Shown: positions 28,315 through 37,305, numbered from the stretch's first letter. The stretch is DNA of 64,000 bases from Nocardia arthritidis (GCF_011801145.1 NZ_CP046172.1:8742001-8806000); one strand, 5' to 3'. Made by a program: numbers and translations. Notes: a model not told the origin generated them from the sequence alone.

Positions 28315-28956
28315 ATGACGGAATTCGGCGGCTTTCCGCTCACCGGTCTGGATTTCTATGAGGATTTGGAGGCCGACAATTCGAAGGCCTTCTGGACCGC
28401 GCACAAGAACATCTACGACACCGCGGTGCTCGCACCGATGAAGGCGCTGGTCGCCGAGCTGGAGGCGGATTTCGGCGCCGCCAAGATATTCCGGCCGTAC
28501 CGGGATGTGCGGTTCGCCAAGGACAAATCGCCGTACAAGACGGCGCAGGGCGCGGTGGTCGGCACCGCACCCGGTTGCGGCTGGTACGTACAGATCGGCG
28601 CGGCGGGGCTGTACGTCGGCGGCGGCTTCTATCAGGGTTCGCCCGCGCAGATCGCGCAGTACCGGGCCACCGTCGACGATGGGGTGCGCGGCCCGGAGTT
28701 GGAAGCGATACTGGCCCGGCTGCGCAAGGCGAAATTCGCGATCGGCGGCGAACAGCTGAAGACCAAGCCCAAGGGGTTCGATGCCGATCATCCGCGAATC
28801 GACCTGCTGCGGCACAAATCGCTTACGGCGGGTAGGGAATTCGGCGCACCGGACTGGTTGACGACGCCGCGGGCCGGTAAGGAGATCCGCAAGGCTTGGG
28901 AGACGATGCGGCCATTCATCGAATGGCTTTCGGCGGTCGTAGGGGGCACTCGATAG
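28315..28956 (+). CDS. DUF2461 family protein
   Basis: A 213-residue soluble protein with the DUF2461 pattern: N-terminal GFPLTGLDFYEDLEADNSKAFW, KIFRPYRDVRFAKDKSPYKT, GWYVQIGAAGLYVGGG. The family is widespread and of unknown function. ATG 28315 is close behind the preceding gene (11 bases), so the two probably form one transcript ended by the hairpin at 28966. Confidence 0.87.
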   Translation: MTEFGGFPLTGLDFYEDLEADNSKAFWTAHKNIYDTAVLAPMKALVAELEADFGAAKIFRPYRDVRFAKDKSPYKTAQGAVVGTAPGCGWYVQIGAAGLYVGGGFYQGSPAQIAQYRATVDDGVRGPELEAILARLRKAKFAIGGEQLKTKPKGFDADHPRIDLLRHKSLTAGREFGAPDWLTTPRAGKEIRKAWETMRPFIEWLSAVVGGTR

Positions 28957-28965
28957 GGGTTGGGC

Positions 28966-28990
28966 CAGCGGCGCGGACGCGACGCCGCTG
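28966..28990. terminator. Hairpin between convergent genes
   Basis: CAGCGGCG and CGCCGCTG pair perfectly around a 9-base loop, between the ends of the DUF2461 gene and the phosphatase-family gene. Confidence 0.6.
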
Positions 28991-29006
28991 AACCATTCGG
29001 CGAACT

Positions 29007-30623
29007 CTACAGCCCCGGCAGCACCGCGGTGTGCTCGGCCGCGACGGCATCCAACTTGTTCGGATCCAGGTCCAGCCTGCGCAGGATGGTCGGCGCGATC
29101 TGGGTGAGCGAGACCTCCGCGTCCACCGAACTCTTCCCGATTCCCTTGCCCGCCACCACGATCGGCACATGCCGGTCATCCGGTGTCATGCCGCCGTGTT
29201 CGGCGATCTTCGACTTGCCGCCGGTGTACACGGTGCCGGGGACCGCTCCCGCGTAGATATCGGGTACGCGCGGATCGTCGGGGCTCACCCCGAAGAACTT
29301 GGCGGCGTCCGCACCCGCGTACACCTTGTCCCTGTCCACGCCGGATGCGGTGTACGGCTTCGGATCACCCTTGATATCGGTGCCGGTCCCGTTGGTTTCC
29401 AAGAGCTTTCGCTTGACGAAGGCGGCCGCGTCGGCCGAGCGGTCGGTGAGCCACATGACGATCGCCGAATCGTCGATCGCGTGCGCGACCAACTTCGGGG
29501 TGCCGGGATGGGTTGCCGCCCATTCGGTATTGATCGCATCGACGATCTTCTTGTCGTCGACACGGGTCAGCGTCGACGGGTCGATCGGGGATTGACCGTG
29601 TTTGGCGGTCAGGATGATCGAGGTCTTGTCGGTGAGCCCGGCCTTGTCCAGCGCCGTGACCAGACGGCCGACCTGCTGGTCGACGAAATCCAGTGCGCCG
29701 CTGAGCAGTTCGCCCGGCTTCCCGTCCGGCAGATAGCCCTTGGACGCGGGCAGCTTCTGCGCGGTGGACACCGACTGGAAGTTCATGCCGAATATCGCGG
29801 GCACGCCGACCTGCTCGGCGCCGGAATGGTCCTTGCCCGCGATCTCGTTGACCACCGCGTCGACCTTATAAGCGTCGTAGCGGCGGGTGAGCTGGTTGTC
29901 CTTGGTCCAGTCGGCATCCGAACCGGGTGCGGCGCTGTTGATCTCGGGGGTGAACAGGTCGTCGATCGAGCGGCCGCCCTTGCCGTTCGCGATCACATAG
30001 GCCGGATGCTTGTCCGACCAGGCGGTGCGCTTCCCGGCCGCGTGCAGCACCGAGAAGACCGTGTTGACCTTCAGATACTCGTTGGGCGCCAACGGTTTAC
30101 AGCTGGCCGGAGCCACCGGAAGTTTGGCCGGATCGAGCAGGACGCTCGGGTCGCCGGTCAGTTTGCCGATGCCGTCGGGCAGGCCGGTCAATCCCTGGCC
30201 CGCATCGATGCGGTGCTGATCCTTGTCGAGGTCCTCGGTGAGGGATACCTCGGTGCCCTTCTTCGCGTCCGCGCAATTCGTGGTGCCCGCGGGCAGCAGA
30301 TCACGGGCCCAGGTGTCGTCGTAGTACACGCCGGTGGTCTTCGGATTGCCGCCGGAGATCGCGGCGATCAGGCCAGGGAAGGAGTCCGACGGAATGGGCG
30401 TCTGCGCGTTGGTGAACGACGCGCCGCGCCCGACCAGCTTCGCCAGCGCCGAATCCGGGTGGGACCGCACATATCCGGCCAGATCGGACTGGTGCATGCC
30501 ATCGATGGACAACAGCAGGACATGCTCATCCCGCTTGGTTTCGGTGTCCCCGGAACAACCGCTCGCGATCATTCCCATCGCACACGCGCAGACCACCGCG
30601 ATCCCGGATTTGAACTTATTCAC
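29007..30623 (-). CDS. Alkaline phosphatase-superfamily lipoprotein (nucleotide pyrophosphatase-like)
   Basis: A secreted metallo-enzyme of 538 residues. The lipobox IASGC lies after a hydrophobic leader, followed by the metal/nucleophile region LLLSIDGMHQSDL, then TPIPSDSFPGL with the likely nucleophile Ser/Thr, TAKHGQSPID and IAEHGGMTPDDRHVPIVV, which supply the Asp/His metal ligands of the type I phosphodiesterase/pyrophosphatase branch. GTG 30623 gives a compact lipoprotein signal; a longer frame to 30719 is less likely. It may cleave phosphodiesters or nucleotides at the cell surface. A 21-bp inverted repeat lies upstream. Confidence 0.87.
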   Translation of the reverse strand: MNKFKSGIAVVCACAMGMIASGCSGDTETKRDEHVLLLSIDGMHQSDLAGYVRSHPDSALAKLVGRGASFTNAQTPIPSDSFPGLIAAISGGNPKTTGVYYDDTWARDLLPAGTTNCADAKKGTEVSLTEDLDKDQHRIDAGQGLTGLPDGIGKLTGDPSVLLDPAKLPVAPASCKPLAPNEYLKVNTVFSVLHAAGKRTAWSDKHPAYVIANGKGGRSIDDLFTPEINSAAPGSDADWTKDNQLTRRYDAYKVDAVVNEIAGKDHSGAEQVGVPAIFGMNFQSVSTAQKLPASKGYLPDGKPGELLSGALDFVDQQVGRLVTALDKAGLTDKTSIILTAKHGQSPIDPSTLTRVDDKKIVDAINTEWAATHPGTPKLVAHAIDDSAIVMWLTDRSADAAAFVKRKLLETNGTGTDIKGDPKPYTASGVDRDKVYAGADAAKFFGVSPDDPRVPDIYAGAVPGTVYTGGKSKIAEHGGMTPDDRHVPIVVAGKGIGKSSVDAEVSLTQIAPTILRRLDLDPNKLDAVAAEHTAVLPGL

Positions 30624-30731
30624 CTGGTACTTCCATTCCTCGACATCCGGCAGCGACCGGAATCGGGGAAACGTAACCGGGTTCGGGTAACGCGAGCTGA
30701 CCTGGCGGTGATGATTCAACGAACAATCGAC

Positions 30732-30808
30732 CCGGCCTGGGCGGACAATATCTCACGTTTTCGGCGAGATTCTCGGGTAATCGGGGCGATATTGTCCGCC
30801 CAGGCCGG
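30732..30808. repeat. Perfect 21-bp inverted repeat with 35-base spacer
   Basis: Arms at 30732-30752 and 30788-30808 are exact reverse complements (starting CCGGCCTGGGCGG and ending CCGCCCAGGCCGG). An inner ATCTC...GAGAT pair adds a smaller hairpin. It lies between the egtD stop and the phosphatase-family start, both on the minus strand, so it could end the egt transcript or act as a regulatory element. Confidence 0.85.
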
Positions 30809-30811
30809 AAT

Positions 30812-31783
30812 TCAGCGGCGGCCCGCCAGGATCAGCGCGAAGCGGTCATCGGGATCGGTCCACACCTGCTCGGTGGCGAAACCGGCTGCGGCCAGCTCAC
30901 TTTTCAGTCCGTCGATGCGGAATTTCGCGGAGATCTCGGTACGCAGCTGCTCCCCTCGTTGGAAACGCACCGTCAAATCGAGCTCTCGGATTTCGACCGT
31001 CATGTCTTCCGTTGCAGCCAAACGCATTTCGATCCACTCCCGCTCGGCGTCCCAGAGCGCGACGTGCTCGAATTTCTCCGGCGCGAAATCCGCACCGAGG
31101 CGAGAGTTCAGTACGTGCAGCACATTTCGGTTGAATTCGGCGGTGACGCCCGCGGCGTCGTCGTAGGCGGGCACCAGGACGGCCGGATCGATCACCAAAC
31201 CCGCACCGAGCAGCAGTTGCTCGCCCGGCTCCAGCACATCCCTGATGCTCGCCAGGAATTCGGCGCGCTCGGCGGGCACCAGATTGCCGATGGTGCCGCC
31301 GAGGAAGGCGATCATCCGGCGGCCGCCGCCCGGCAGATTGTGCAGGGTATCGGTGAAATCGCTGACCACCCCGTGCACCGCGAGGCCCGGAAATTCCGCG
31401 GCGATCTGGTCCGCCGCATCCTGCAGCGCCGTGGCCGAAACGTCCTGCGGCACATATGTTTTCAACGGTCCATCGGCGGTGAGCGCGGTGAGCAGCAGCC
31501 TGGTCTTGGCGGCCGAACCGGCGCCGAGCTCCACCAGCACCTCGGCCTGGGCGGTGCGGGCGATCTCGCCGACCACCCGCTCCAGCAGTGCCCGCTCGGT
31601 GCGGGTCGGGTAGTACTCCGGCAGTTCGGTGATCTTTTCGAACAGCTCGCTGCCGCGCGCGTCATAGAACCACTTGGGCGGCAACCACTTCGGGTCGGCG
31701 GTCAGGCCGAGCCTGGCGTCGGTCCGCAACGCGGAGGTCAGGTCCGCCTCGGATAGGTAGATGTCCAGGGTGGGTGCGGTCAT
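30812..31783 (-). CDS. egtD: L-histidine N-alpha-methyltransferase EgtD
   Basis: Trimethylates histidine to hercynine with three SAM molecules, the first step of ergothioneine synthesis. The 323-residue protein has WLPPKWFYDARGSELFEKITELPEYYPTRTE and the SAM loop VELGAGSAAKTRLLL, with FLGGTIGN and a C-terminal substrate domain (EFNRNVLHVLNSRLGADF). ATG 31783 is 4 bases after the egtC stop. Last gene of the minus-strand egtABCD operon. Confidence 0.96.
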   Translation of the reverse strand: MTAPTLDIYLSEADLTSALRTDARLGLTADPKWLPPKWFYDARGSELFEKITELPEYYPTRTERALLERVVGEIARTAQAEVLVELGAGSAAKTRLLLTALTADGPLKTYVPQDVSATALQDAADQIAAEFPGLAVHGVVSDFTDTLHNLPGGGRRMIAFLGGTIGNLVPAERAEFLASIRDVLEPGEQLLLGAGLVIDPAVLVPAYDDAAGVTAEFNRNVLHVLNSRLGADFAPEKFEHVALWDAEREWIEMRLAATEDMTVEIRELDLTVRFQRGEQLRTEISAKFRIDGLKSELAAAGFATEQVWTDPDDRFALILAGRR

Positions 31784-31787
31784 TGCG

Positions 31788-32804
31788 CTAGGCCTTTCGT
31801 GTGCCTGAATCCAGGCGGTCGTCAACGGTTTTCGTGCTTTCCGCAGTGGTGAGCGGTTCGTCCGAGAGGTGGCCCGGCCGCGCGATCACCAGTCGCCGGT
31901 CGGCGATCGAACGCCAGGCCGGGTCGTCGTCGTACGGTTCGGAGGACAGGATTGCGCAGGAGTCGGTGACCAGTGCGTACAGCGAGTGGTGCACCGTTGT
32001 GGCCCAGAGGGTTTCGCCATCGCCGAGCAGGAAGTTCAGCCGCGAGGTCGGTGCGTGCGCGAGGATCGCCTCGGTGATCAACCTCAGTGCAGTAGCGGGC
32101 GAATCGACGAAGCCGCCGGGCGCGATGGCGTCGAGCAGGCGGGCAAGCAGTACCCAGACCGTCGCCGAATCGGTCGGCGATTCGGCGGTGAGCAGCAGTT
32201 CGTCCTCGAAAAGCCTGCTGGCGCCCGCACTCAACGCGGCGGCATCCAGATCCGCGCAGACGGCCGTCAGCGTTCGCCGCCAATCCCGCACCGCCCCGTT
32301 GTGACTGAACGCCCAATGGCCGTGGACGAACGGCGCACATGCCGCCCGCTCCACCGGCATCCCGGAGGTCGCCGACCTGATCGCGCCGAGCACCGCCCGC
32401 GACGTCAACTGCGGCAGCACCTCGTCCACCGCCGGATCGGTCCAGATGGGCGCGGCATTGCGATACCGGCTCACCGGCAGTGGGTCCGAAACAGTCTGGT
32501 GTGCAGCGGATTCCACCGCATCGCCGGACCGCTCGAATTCGGGATCGGTCTGCGCACCGCCATTCGCCGGGTCGGGGTCACCGGCGTCCGCGCGGTGGCC
32601 GAGCAGCTGTGCCGTATCGGTGGCCGCCGACTTCAGGGCGACACTCGCACGCCACCAGGCGACGCCGAAGCCGTCGGCGTTGACCTTGGCGCCGCCGCGC
32701 ATCTCGTTGGGCGCCCACGATTGGACGCGCAGGGAATGTGGTCCGCGGGTGATGATTTCGCCTACGGGAACCGCATCGCCCAGGTAACCGATATGCCTAC
32801 ACAT
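31788..32804 (-). CDS. egtC: Gamma-glutamyl-hercynylcysteine sulfoxide hydrolase EgtC, with an internal insertion
   Basis: An Ntn-type class II glutamine amidotransferase that removes glutamate from gamma-glutamyl-hercynylcysteine sulfoxide. The nucleophile Cys2 is in MCRHIGYLG; other family marks are NADGFGVAWW, SHNGAV and SEPYDDDPAW. At 338 residues it is about 100 longer than the M. smegmatis protein. Much of the excess is a hydrophilic stretch (about residues 54-112, from RASVALKSAAT to HQTVSDPLP) inserted before APIWTDP, plus a longer C-terminal tail. It sits 3 bases after egtB. Confidence 0.93.
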   Translation of the reverse strand: MCRHIGYLGDAVPVGEIITRGPHSLRVQSWAPNEMRGGAKVNADGFGVAWWRASVALKSAATDTAQLLGHRADAGDPDPANGGAQTDPEFERSGDAVESAAHQTVSDPLPVSRYRNAAPIWTDPAVDEVLPQLTSRAVLGAIRSATSGMPVERAACAPFVHGHWAFSHNGAVRDWRRTLTAVCADLDAAALSAGASRLFEDELLLTAESPTDSATVWVLLARLLDAIAPGGFVDSPATALRLITEAILAHAPTSRLNFLLGDGETLWATTVHHSLYALVTDSCAILSSEPYDDDPAWRSIADRRLVIARPGHLSDEPLTTAESTKTVDDRLDSGTRKA

Positions 32805-32807
32805 GGC

Positions 32808-34145
32808 TCAGTGCTCACCTCGTCTCAGGTCGCGGGCCAATCGGAAGCCGGAGAAGATCTGGCGACGGATGGGGTGGTCCCAGTTGCGGAAGGTGCCGCG
32901 GCAGGCCACCGGATCGGTGCCGAAGGAGCCGCCGCGCAGCACCCGGTAGTCGCCACCGAAGAAGACCTCCGAGTACTCCCGGTACGGGAAGGCGCGGAAG
33001 CCCGGATACGGCTCGAAACCCGATGCGGTCCATTCCCATACGTCGCCGATGAGCTGATGTACGCCGAGCGGCGACGCGCCGTCCGGATATGCGCCGACCT
33101 CGGCCGGTTCCAGGTGGCGCTGGCCGAGATTCGCGGTGCGGGCATCGGGTTCGGCGTCGCCCCAAGGGAATCGGCGCGACGCACCGGTCGCCGGGTCGAA
33201 CCGGGCCGCCTTCTCCCACTCGGCCTCGGTGGGCAGCCGCTTGCCCGCCCAGTTGGCGTACGCCTCCGCCTCGAACCAGCACACGTGCAGCACGGGCTGT
33301 TTCGGCCGCAGCGGGGACATCACCCCGAACACCCGGCGCCACCACTGCCCGGCCGGATCGCGCTCCCAGAACTGCGGAGCGACCAGCCCGGCCTCCTGCC
33401 GGTGCGCCCAGCCGCGCTCGGACCACAGCTCGGGCCGGTCGTAACCGCCGTCGTCGATGAAGGCCAGGTACTGCTCATTGGTGACCGGCGCGGCATCGAT
33501 CGCGAAGGCGGGCAGGTGAACTCGATGCGCCGGACGCTCATTGTCGAGAGCCCATGGATCGGTCGAGGTGCCCATCGTGAATTCGCCTGCGGGGACGATG
33601 ATTTCACCGTCAATCGGGGTGGCGGCCCGTGGCGCGGGCGGCGCGGAGAGCACCGCGGCGCCGGTGCGCAGCTGATGGGTGGCCAGCATGGTCTCGTCGT
33701 GCTGCTGTTCGTGCTGGGCGATCATGCCGAAGGCGAATCCGCCGTCGACCAGCGGATCGCCGCGTAACGCACTGGCGTCCAACACATCCCATACCTTTTC
33801 GCGTACGGTGCCGACGTAGCCGCGGGCCTGCGCCGGATCGAGCAGCGGCAGTGCGGGACGGTTGACGCGGGCGTGTTTGAACGCGTCGTACAGTTCATCG
33901 ATATCGGCGCGGACGGGCTCGCGGCCGCCGACATCGCGGACCAGCCAGAGTTCCTCCTGATTGCCGATGTGCGCGAGATCCCAGACCAGTGGGCTCATCA
34001 AGCGCGAATGCTGGGCGACGAGTTCGGCCTCGTCGAGACAGTCGGTGAGGGCGCGGGTGCGGGTGCGGGCTCTGCCGAGCACGTCGGCGATATCGGCTCG
34101 CAGCCGTTCGGTGGCGGAATTATCGGTGGGGTGCTGAATGGTCAT
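32808..34145 (-). CDS. egtB: Ergothioneine sulfoxide synthase EgtB
   Basis: A non-haem iron enzyme that joins gamma-glutamylcysteine to hercynine with O2. The 445-residue protein has an N-terminal DinB-like domain with the iron ligands HEQQHDE (H-x3-H-x-E) and an earlier His in WDLAHIGNQEE, followed by the FGE-sulfatase domain (IIVPAGEFTMGTS; WTASGFEPYPGF; RVLRGGSFGTDP; WDHPIRRQIFSGFRLARD). ATG 34145 is the family-like start (MTIQHP). It is followed immediately by egtC. Confidence 0.96.
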   Translation of the reverse strand: MTIQHPTDNSATERLRADIADVLGRARTRTRALTDCLDEAELVAQHSRLMSPLVWDLAHIGNQEELWLVRDVGGREPVRADIDELYDAFKHARVNRPALPLLDPAQARGYVGTVREKVWDVLDASALRGDPLVDGGFAFGMIAQHEQQHDETMLATHQLRTGAAVLSAPPAPRAATPIDGEIIVPAGEFTMGTSTDPWALDNERPAHRVHLPAFAIDAAPVTNEQYLAFIDDGGYDRPELWSERGWAHRQEAGLVAPQFWERDPAGQWWRRVFGVMSPLRPKQPVLHVCWFEAEAYANWAGKRLPTEAEWEKAARFDPATGASRRFPWGDAEPDARTANLGQRHLEPAEVGAYPDGASPLGVHQLIGDVWEWTASGFEPYPGFRAFPYREYSEVFFGGDYRVLRGGSFGTDPVACRGTFRNWDHPIRRQIFSGFRLARDLRRGEH

Positions 34146-34273
34146 GACGAAGTTCTTTCGAGCGAGATGCGAAGGACCGCAGCGCAATGCGGCCATGGTC
34201 GGCGCGGATAACGCGCTCACGAACCGGGCTTGTCACACGGATGATCCGATCGGCTCGCGCGAGCGCGCCGCCG

Positions 34274-35824
34274 TCACCGGCGATATCGGCCGCTGACGGA
34301 TGGGGCAGGCTCGTGCGACATCTGATCGCGTATCGATGGGACGCCGCCGGATGGGGCTCGGGCGTCGGTATGCGCCGGACGCTCGCCGGATACAACTCGG
34401 CCGCTGTCGGATGGTGCAGGCCTATGCGACGCCTGATCCCGAGTCGATGGGACGCCGTCATCGGATGGGGCTCGCGCGTCGGTACTCGCCGGACGCTCGC
34501 CGGATAGAACTCGACCGCCCCCGGATGAGGTTGTGCGCGTGGCTGATTCCTCGACCGGGGTGCGGCCGCTACTACATCGGCGGATCGCGGCACCGATCTC
34601 GGTGGCCGACGTCGAACCGCGCGCATGATCGGCGGCGAGCGTCAGCAGCGCTACCGCCACGGCACGAATCTGACTGTCGGCCAGACCATTACGCGCGGCA
34701 TCCAACCAACGACCGGCGACCGGCGCTGCCACCGCCGTCGCCTCGGCCACCACGGCGGGACTCGACAGCAGCGCGTCGAAGACGTGGATCGGCACCGTCC
34801 AGTCGTCGCCGGGCTGCGCGTCGAGGTAGCGGATCTCCAGGTGGCCCGAGGCGCGCACGGGCGGGAAAAGGGTGGTGAGGTGGTAGTCGAGATCGCCGGC
34901 GTCGGGGCGGCGGCCGATCTCGTCGTCCAGCGCGCCGGACAGCCAGTCGGCGAAGGTCGCGCCGGGCGGCGCGGCCCAGTCACCGGGTGGGCCGTCGGGT
35001 CTTCGGACACATAGCAGCGGCACGTCCAGCGCCCAACGGCCATAGGACGCAACGGGATCCAGCCATTCGTGCACCGGGGGGCGGGTGCGCGCCGGATCGA
35101 GCCGCAGCCAGGCTCGCATCCGCTGCGAAACCCAATCGCCGGCCGGGGCGCCGTGCAGCGCGGGCGAGCAGGCGAAGGCCGCGAGCAGTGCGGGCCCCAT
35201 CGCGTACAGGGCGACCCAGCGGGCCGCGATATCGCCGCGATCAGCCCCGGCGTCCACGCTGACCTGCGTGGCCGCGGTATTGCACATCATGAGTTTGCCG
35301 AACGGCCCGATGCCCGCGAAGGCCTGTTCCATGGCGCGGTAGCGCGGCAATCGCAGCAGGCGTCTGGCCCGGCGATCGGCGTCGGCGGCACCGGAAACGG
35401 TGCGGATGGAACGGGATTCGAGCAAGGCCCGCAACATTCGGGCATCGGCGCGCAGCTCGTCGCACAACCGCGCTGCGGTGGCGTACGGGGCGCTCGAGAG
35501 TTCGATCTGACCGCCGGGTTCGATGGTGACCCGGCTGCCCCCCGGCAATGGAAGCGCCGGTGAATCGGGGGCGATGGACCGTGGTGCATACGGTCCGAGT
35601 GCATCCGCCAGGACGGTCAGCTGGGGACGCGGAGCGGCCGATGGGCCTGCGGCCGAACGCTCACCCTGCACGGTGAGCCACTCGAGTTCGGCGCCGATGA
35701 GCGCCGGTGGCCCCTGCTTGAAACAGATCTTGCCGATATAGGCCTCCGCCGCGGCGCGGGAGGATAATTCCCCCAGCTCAACGGCATTTTCGACCGATTC
35801 CGGATGCTCCAGCGCGACGGCCAT
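34274..35824 (-). CDS. egtA: Glutamate-cysteine ligase EgtA with a repeat-built C-terminal tail
   Basis: Makes gamma-glutamylcysteine, the sulfur donor for EgtB, from glutamate, cysteine and ATP. The catalytic part (about residues 1-430) shows GAELEWLTVQ, VTIEPGGQIELSSAP, MMCNTAATQVSVDAG and SGHLEIRYLDAQPGDDW, as in the GshA/EgtA family. After this the protein continues with about 85 residues made of two similar 37-38-residue units (GERPASTDARAPS; GERPAHTDARAPS), which are proline/serine/arginine-rich and probably disordered. ATG 35824 is preferred; ATG 35836 is 4 codons longer. First gene of the egt operon, divergent from an EgtE-like gene. Confidence 0.93.
   Translation of the reverse strand: MAVALEHPESVENAVELGELSSRAAAEAYIGKICFKQGPPALIGAELEWLTVQGERSAAGPSAAPRPQLTVLADALGPYAPRSIAPDSPALPLPGGSRVTIEPGGQIELSSAPYATAARLCDELRADARMLRALLESRSIRTVSGAADADRRARRLLRLPRYRAMEQAFAGIGPFGKLMMCNTAATQVSVDAGADRGDIAARWVALYAMGPALLAAFACSPALHGAPAGDWVSQRMRAWLRLDPARTRPPVHEWLDPVASYGRWALDVPLLCVRRPDGPPGDWAAPPGATFADWLSGALDDEIGRRPDAGDLDYHLTTLFPPVRASGHLEIRYLDAQPGDDWTVPIHVFDALLSSPAVVAEATAVAAPVAGRWLDAARNGLADSQIRAVAVALLTLAADHARGSTSATEIGAAIRRCSSGRTPVEESATRTTSSGGGRVLSGERPASTDARAPSDDGVPSTRDQASHRPAPSDSGRVVSGERPAHTDARAPSGGVPSIRDQMSHEPAPSVSGRYRR
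34297..34521. repeat. Two tandem ~111-114-base repeats inside the end of egtA
   Basis: Units at 34297-34407 and 34408-34521 share long blocks (for example CGCCGGACGCTCGCCGGATA and TCGATGGGACGCCG) and differ by a 3-base insertion, so the egtA frame is kept. A partial unit continues at the left (TATCGGCCGCTGACGG) next to the egtA stop. Confidence 0.85.
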
Positions 35825-36064
35825 GCCAACCTCCATCGTGGTGTGAGTCGCTGTCCGCTTGCCAATTCCGTTATCGCCGGGGGGTCGCGGCGTATTCCGC
35901 GACACCGACCAAACCAGGGTAGCGATGCCCACCGACAAGAAAACGTCAGAGATTTGTGACGGGTTCGTGACAGGTACGTCCGCGCTGCTAGATCACGCTT
36001 TCCCCGCCAATAGGGGATTCGGAGTCCCTGCCATCCGGAAGCTCGACCGGCTACGGTCAGCGGC

Positions 36065-37246
36065 ATGTTGGATGAGGATCGGGTACGCGCCGACACCCCG
36101 GGGGTCGGCGCGGGGTTGGTATTCCTGGACAGTGCGGGCTCCTCGCTGCCGCCGCGGATCGTGACCGATACGGTCATCGCGCATTTGCGACGCGAATCCG
36201 AGATCGGTGGCTACCGCGCGGCGAACGAGCGGCTCGCCGATCTCGACGCGGTGAAAACAGCGATCGGCGAGCTGATCAACGCGTTCCCGGCCGCAATAGC
36301 GCTCAGCGACAACGCCACCCGGTCCTGGGCGGATTTCTTCTATTCGGTGCCGCTGCGGCCCGGCGACCGAATCCTGATCTCGGGCACCGATTACGCGAGC
36401 AACGCCATCGCGGCGCTACAGCGCGCCAAGGCCACCGGAGCCGTCGTCGAGCAGATCCCGAACGACAGCAGCGGCCAGATCGATCTGGACGCGCTGTCCG
36501 CGATGGTCGACGAACGGGTGAAGCTGGTGTCGCTGCTGCACGTGCCGACCAACGGCGGACTGGTCAACCCGGCGGCGGAGGCCACCCGCATCGCGCATTC
36601 GGTCGGCGCGCTGGTGCTGCTCGACGCCTGCCAGTCGATGGGCCAGCTCGCGATCGATGTCGCCGAACTCGGCGTCGACGCGCTCTCGGCCACCGGACGC
36701 AAATGGCTGCGCGGGCCGCGCGGCACCGGATTCCTCTATGTGCGACCGGAATTGGTCGAATCGATGGAACCGGAGCGGCTGGACCTGCACTCCGCGCAGT
36801 GGACCGCGCCGGACGAGTACCGCCTCGCGCCCGATGCCCGCCGCTTCGAATTCTGGGAATTCGATGTCGCGGCCCGGCTCGGGCTCGGCGCCGCCGTCCG
36901 CTACCTGCTCGATCTCGGTCCGGAGAACGTGTACGCGGCCGTTGCCGCCCGCGCCGCGCACCTGCGCAAGGCGCTGCCGGAGATTCCCGGTGTGACGGTG
37001 CGGGATCTGGGGCTGCGGCAGAGCGGCACCGTATCGTTCACCGTCGACGGCATGGCCGCCGTCGAGGTGCGGGATCGGTTGGCGGAGCAGGACATCACGG
37101 TCACCGTCAGCTTCGCGAGCTCCACCCTGCTCGATATGAACCGCCGCGGTATCGACTCGCTGGTGCGCGCCTCGCCGCACGCCTTCGTCAGCTTCGCCGA
37201 GTTGGACCGGTTCGTCGCGGCGGTCGCCGGGCTGCGGCACGAATAA
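36065..37246 (+). CDS. egtE: Class V PLP enzyme, probable hercynylcysteine sulfoxide lyase EgtE
   Basis: EgtE cleaves hercynylcysteine sulfoxide to ergothioneine. This 393-residue fold-I enzyme has FLDSAGSSLPP, the ESEIGGYRAANE segment shared with EgtE, SDNATRSWADFF, the Asp of VLLDACQSMGQ and the PLP lysine in SATGRKWLRGPRGTGFLYVRPEL (Lys about 216). Those traits and the place next to egtABCD favour EgtE. However, it is divergent instead of following egtD, and general class V desulfurase-like enzymes look similar, so certainty is moderate. ATG 36065 has only a weak ribosome site. Confidence 0.7.
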   Translation: MLDEDRVRADTPGVGAGLVFLDSAGSSLPPRIVTDTVIAHLRRESEIGGYRAANERLADLDAVKTAIGELINAFPAAIALSDNATRSWADFFYSVPLRPGDRILISGTDYASNAIAALQRAKATGAVVEQIPNDSSGQIDLDALSAMVDERVKLVSLLHVPTNGGLVNPAAEATRIAHSVGALVLLDACQSMGQLAIDVAELGVDALSATGRKWLRGPRGTGFLYVRPELVESMEPERLDLHSAQWTAPDEYRLAPDARRFEFWEFDVAARLGLGAAVRYLLDLGPENVYAAVAARAAHLRKALPEIPGVTVRDLGLRQSGTVSFTVDGMAAVEVRDRLAEQDITVTVSFASSTLLDMNRRGIDSLVRASPHAFVSFAELDRFVAAVAGLRHE

Positions 37247-37269
37247 CGCTGTGCTCGTTGAGGTTTCGG

Positions 37270-37301
37270 CTTCCCGCGCGTGCGCTGGTCAGCGCGGGAA
37301 G
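37270..37301. terminator. Hairpin between convergent genes; copy 1 of a dispersed palindrome
   Basis: CTTCCCGCGC and GCGCGGGAAG pair around a 12-base loop between the ends of the EgtE-like and TetR genes. The element with its flank (AGGTTTCGGCTTCCCGCGC) recurs almost unchanged at 52374-52414. Confidence 0.7.
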
Positions 37302-37305
37302 ACCG

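Noticed and set aside
29031..31166. Long plus-strand frame (711 codons) across the phosphatase-family gene and egtD
   Set aside because: It spans two well-supported genes on the other strand and lacks a domain or ribosome site.
31869..33767. Long plus-strand frame (632 codons) opposite egtC/egtB
   Set aside because: Antisense shadow of clear ergothioneine genes.
34120..34626. Possible separate repeat-protein gene on the minus strand between egtB and egtA
   Set aside because: The frame is an out-of-phase reading of the egtA tail repeats; the egtA frame itself stays open through them.
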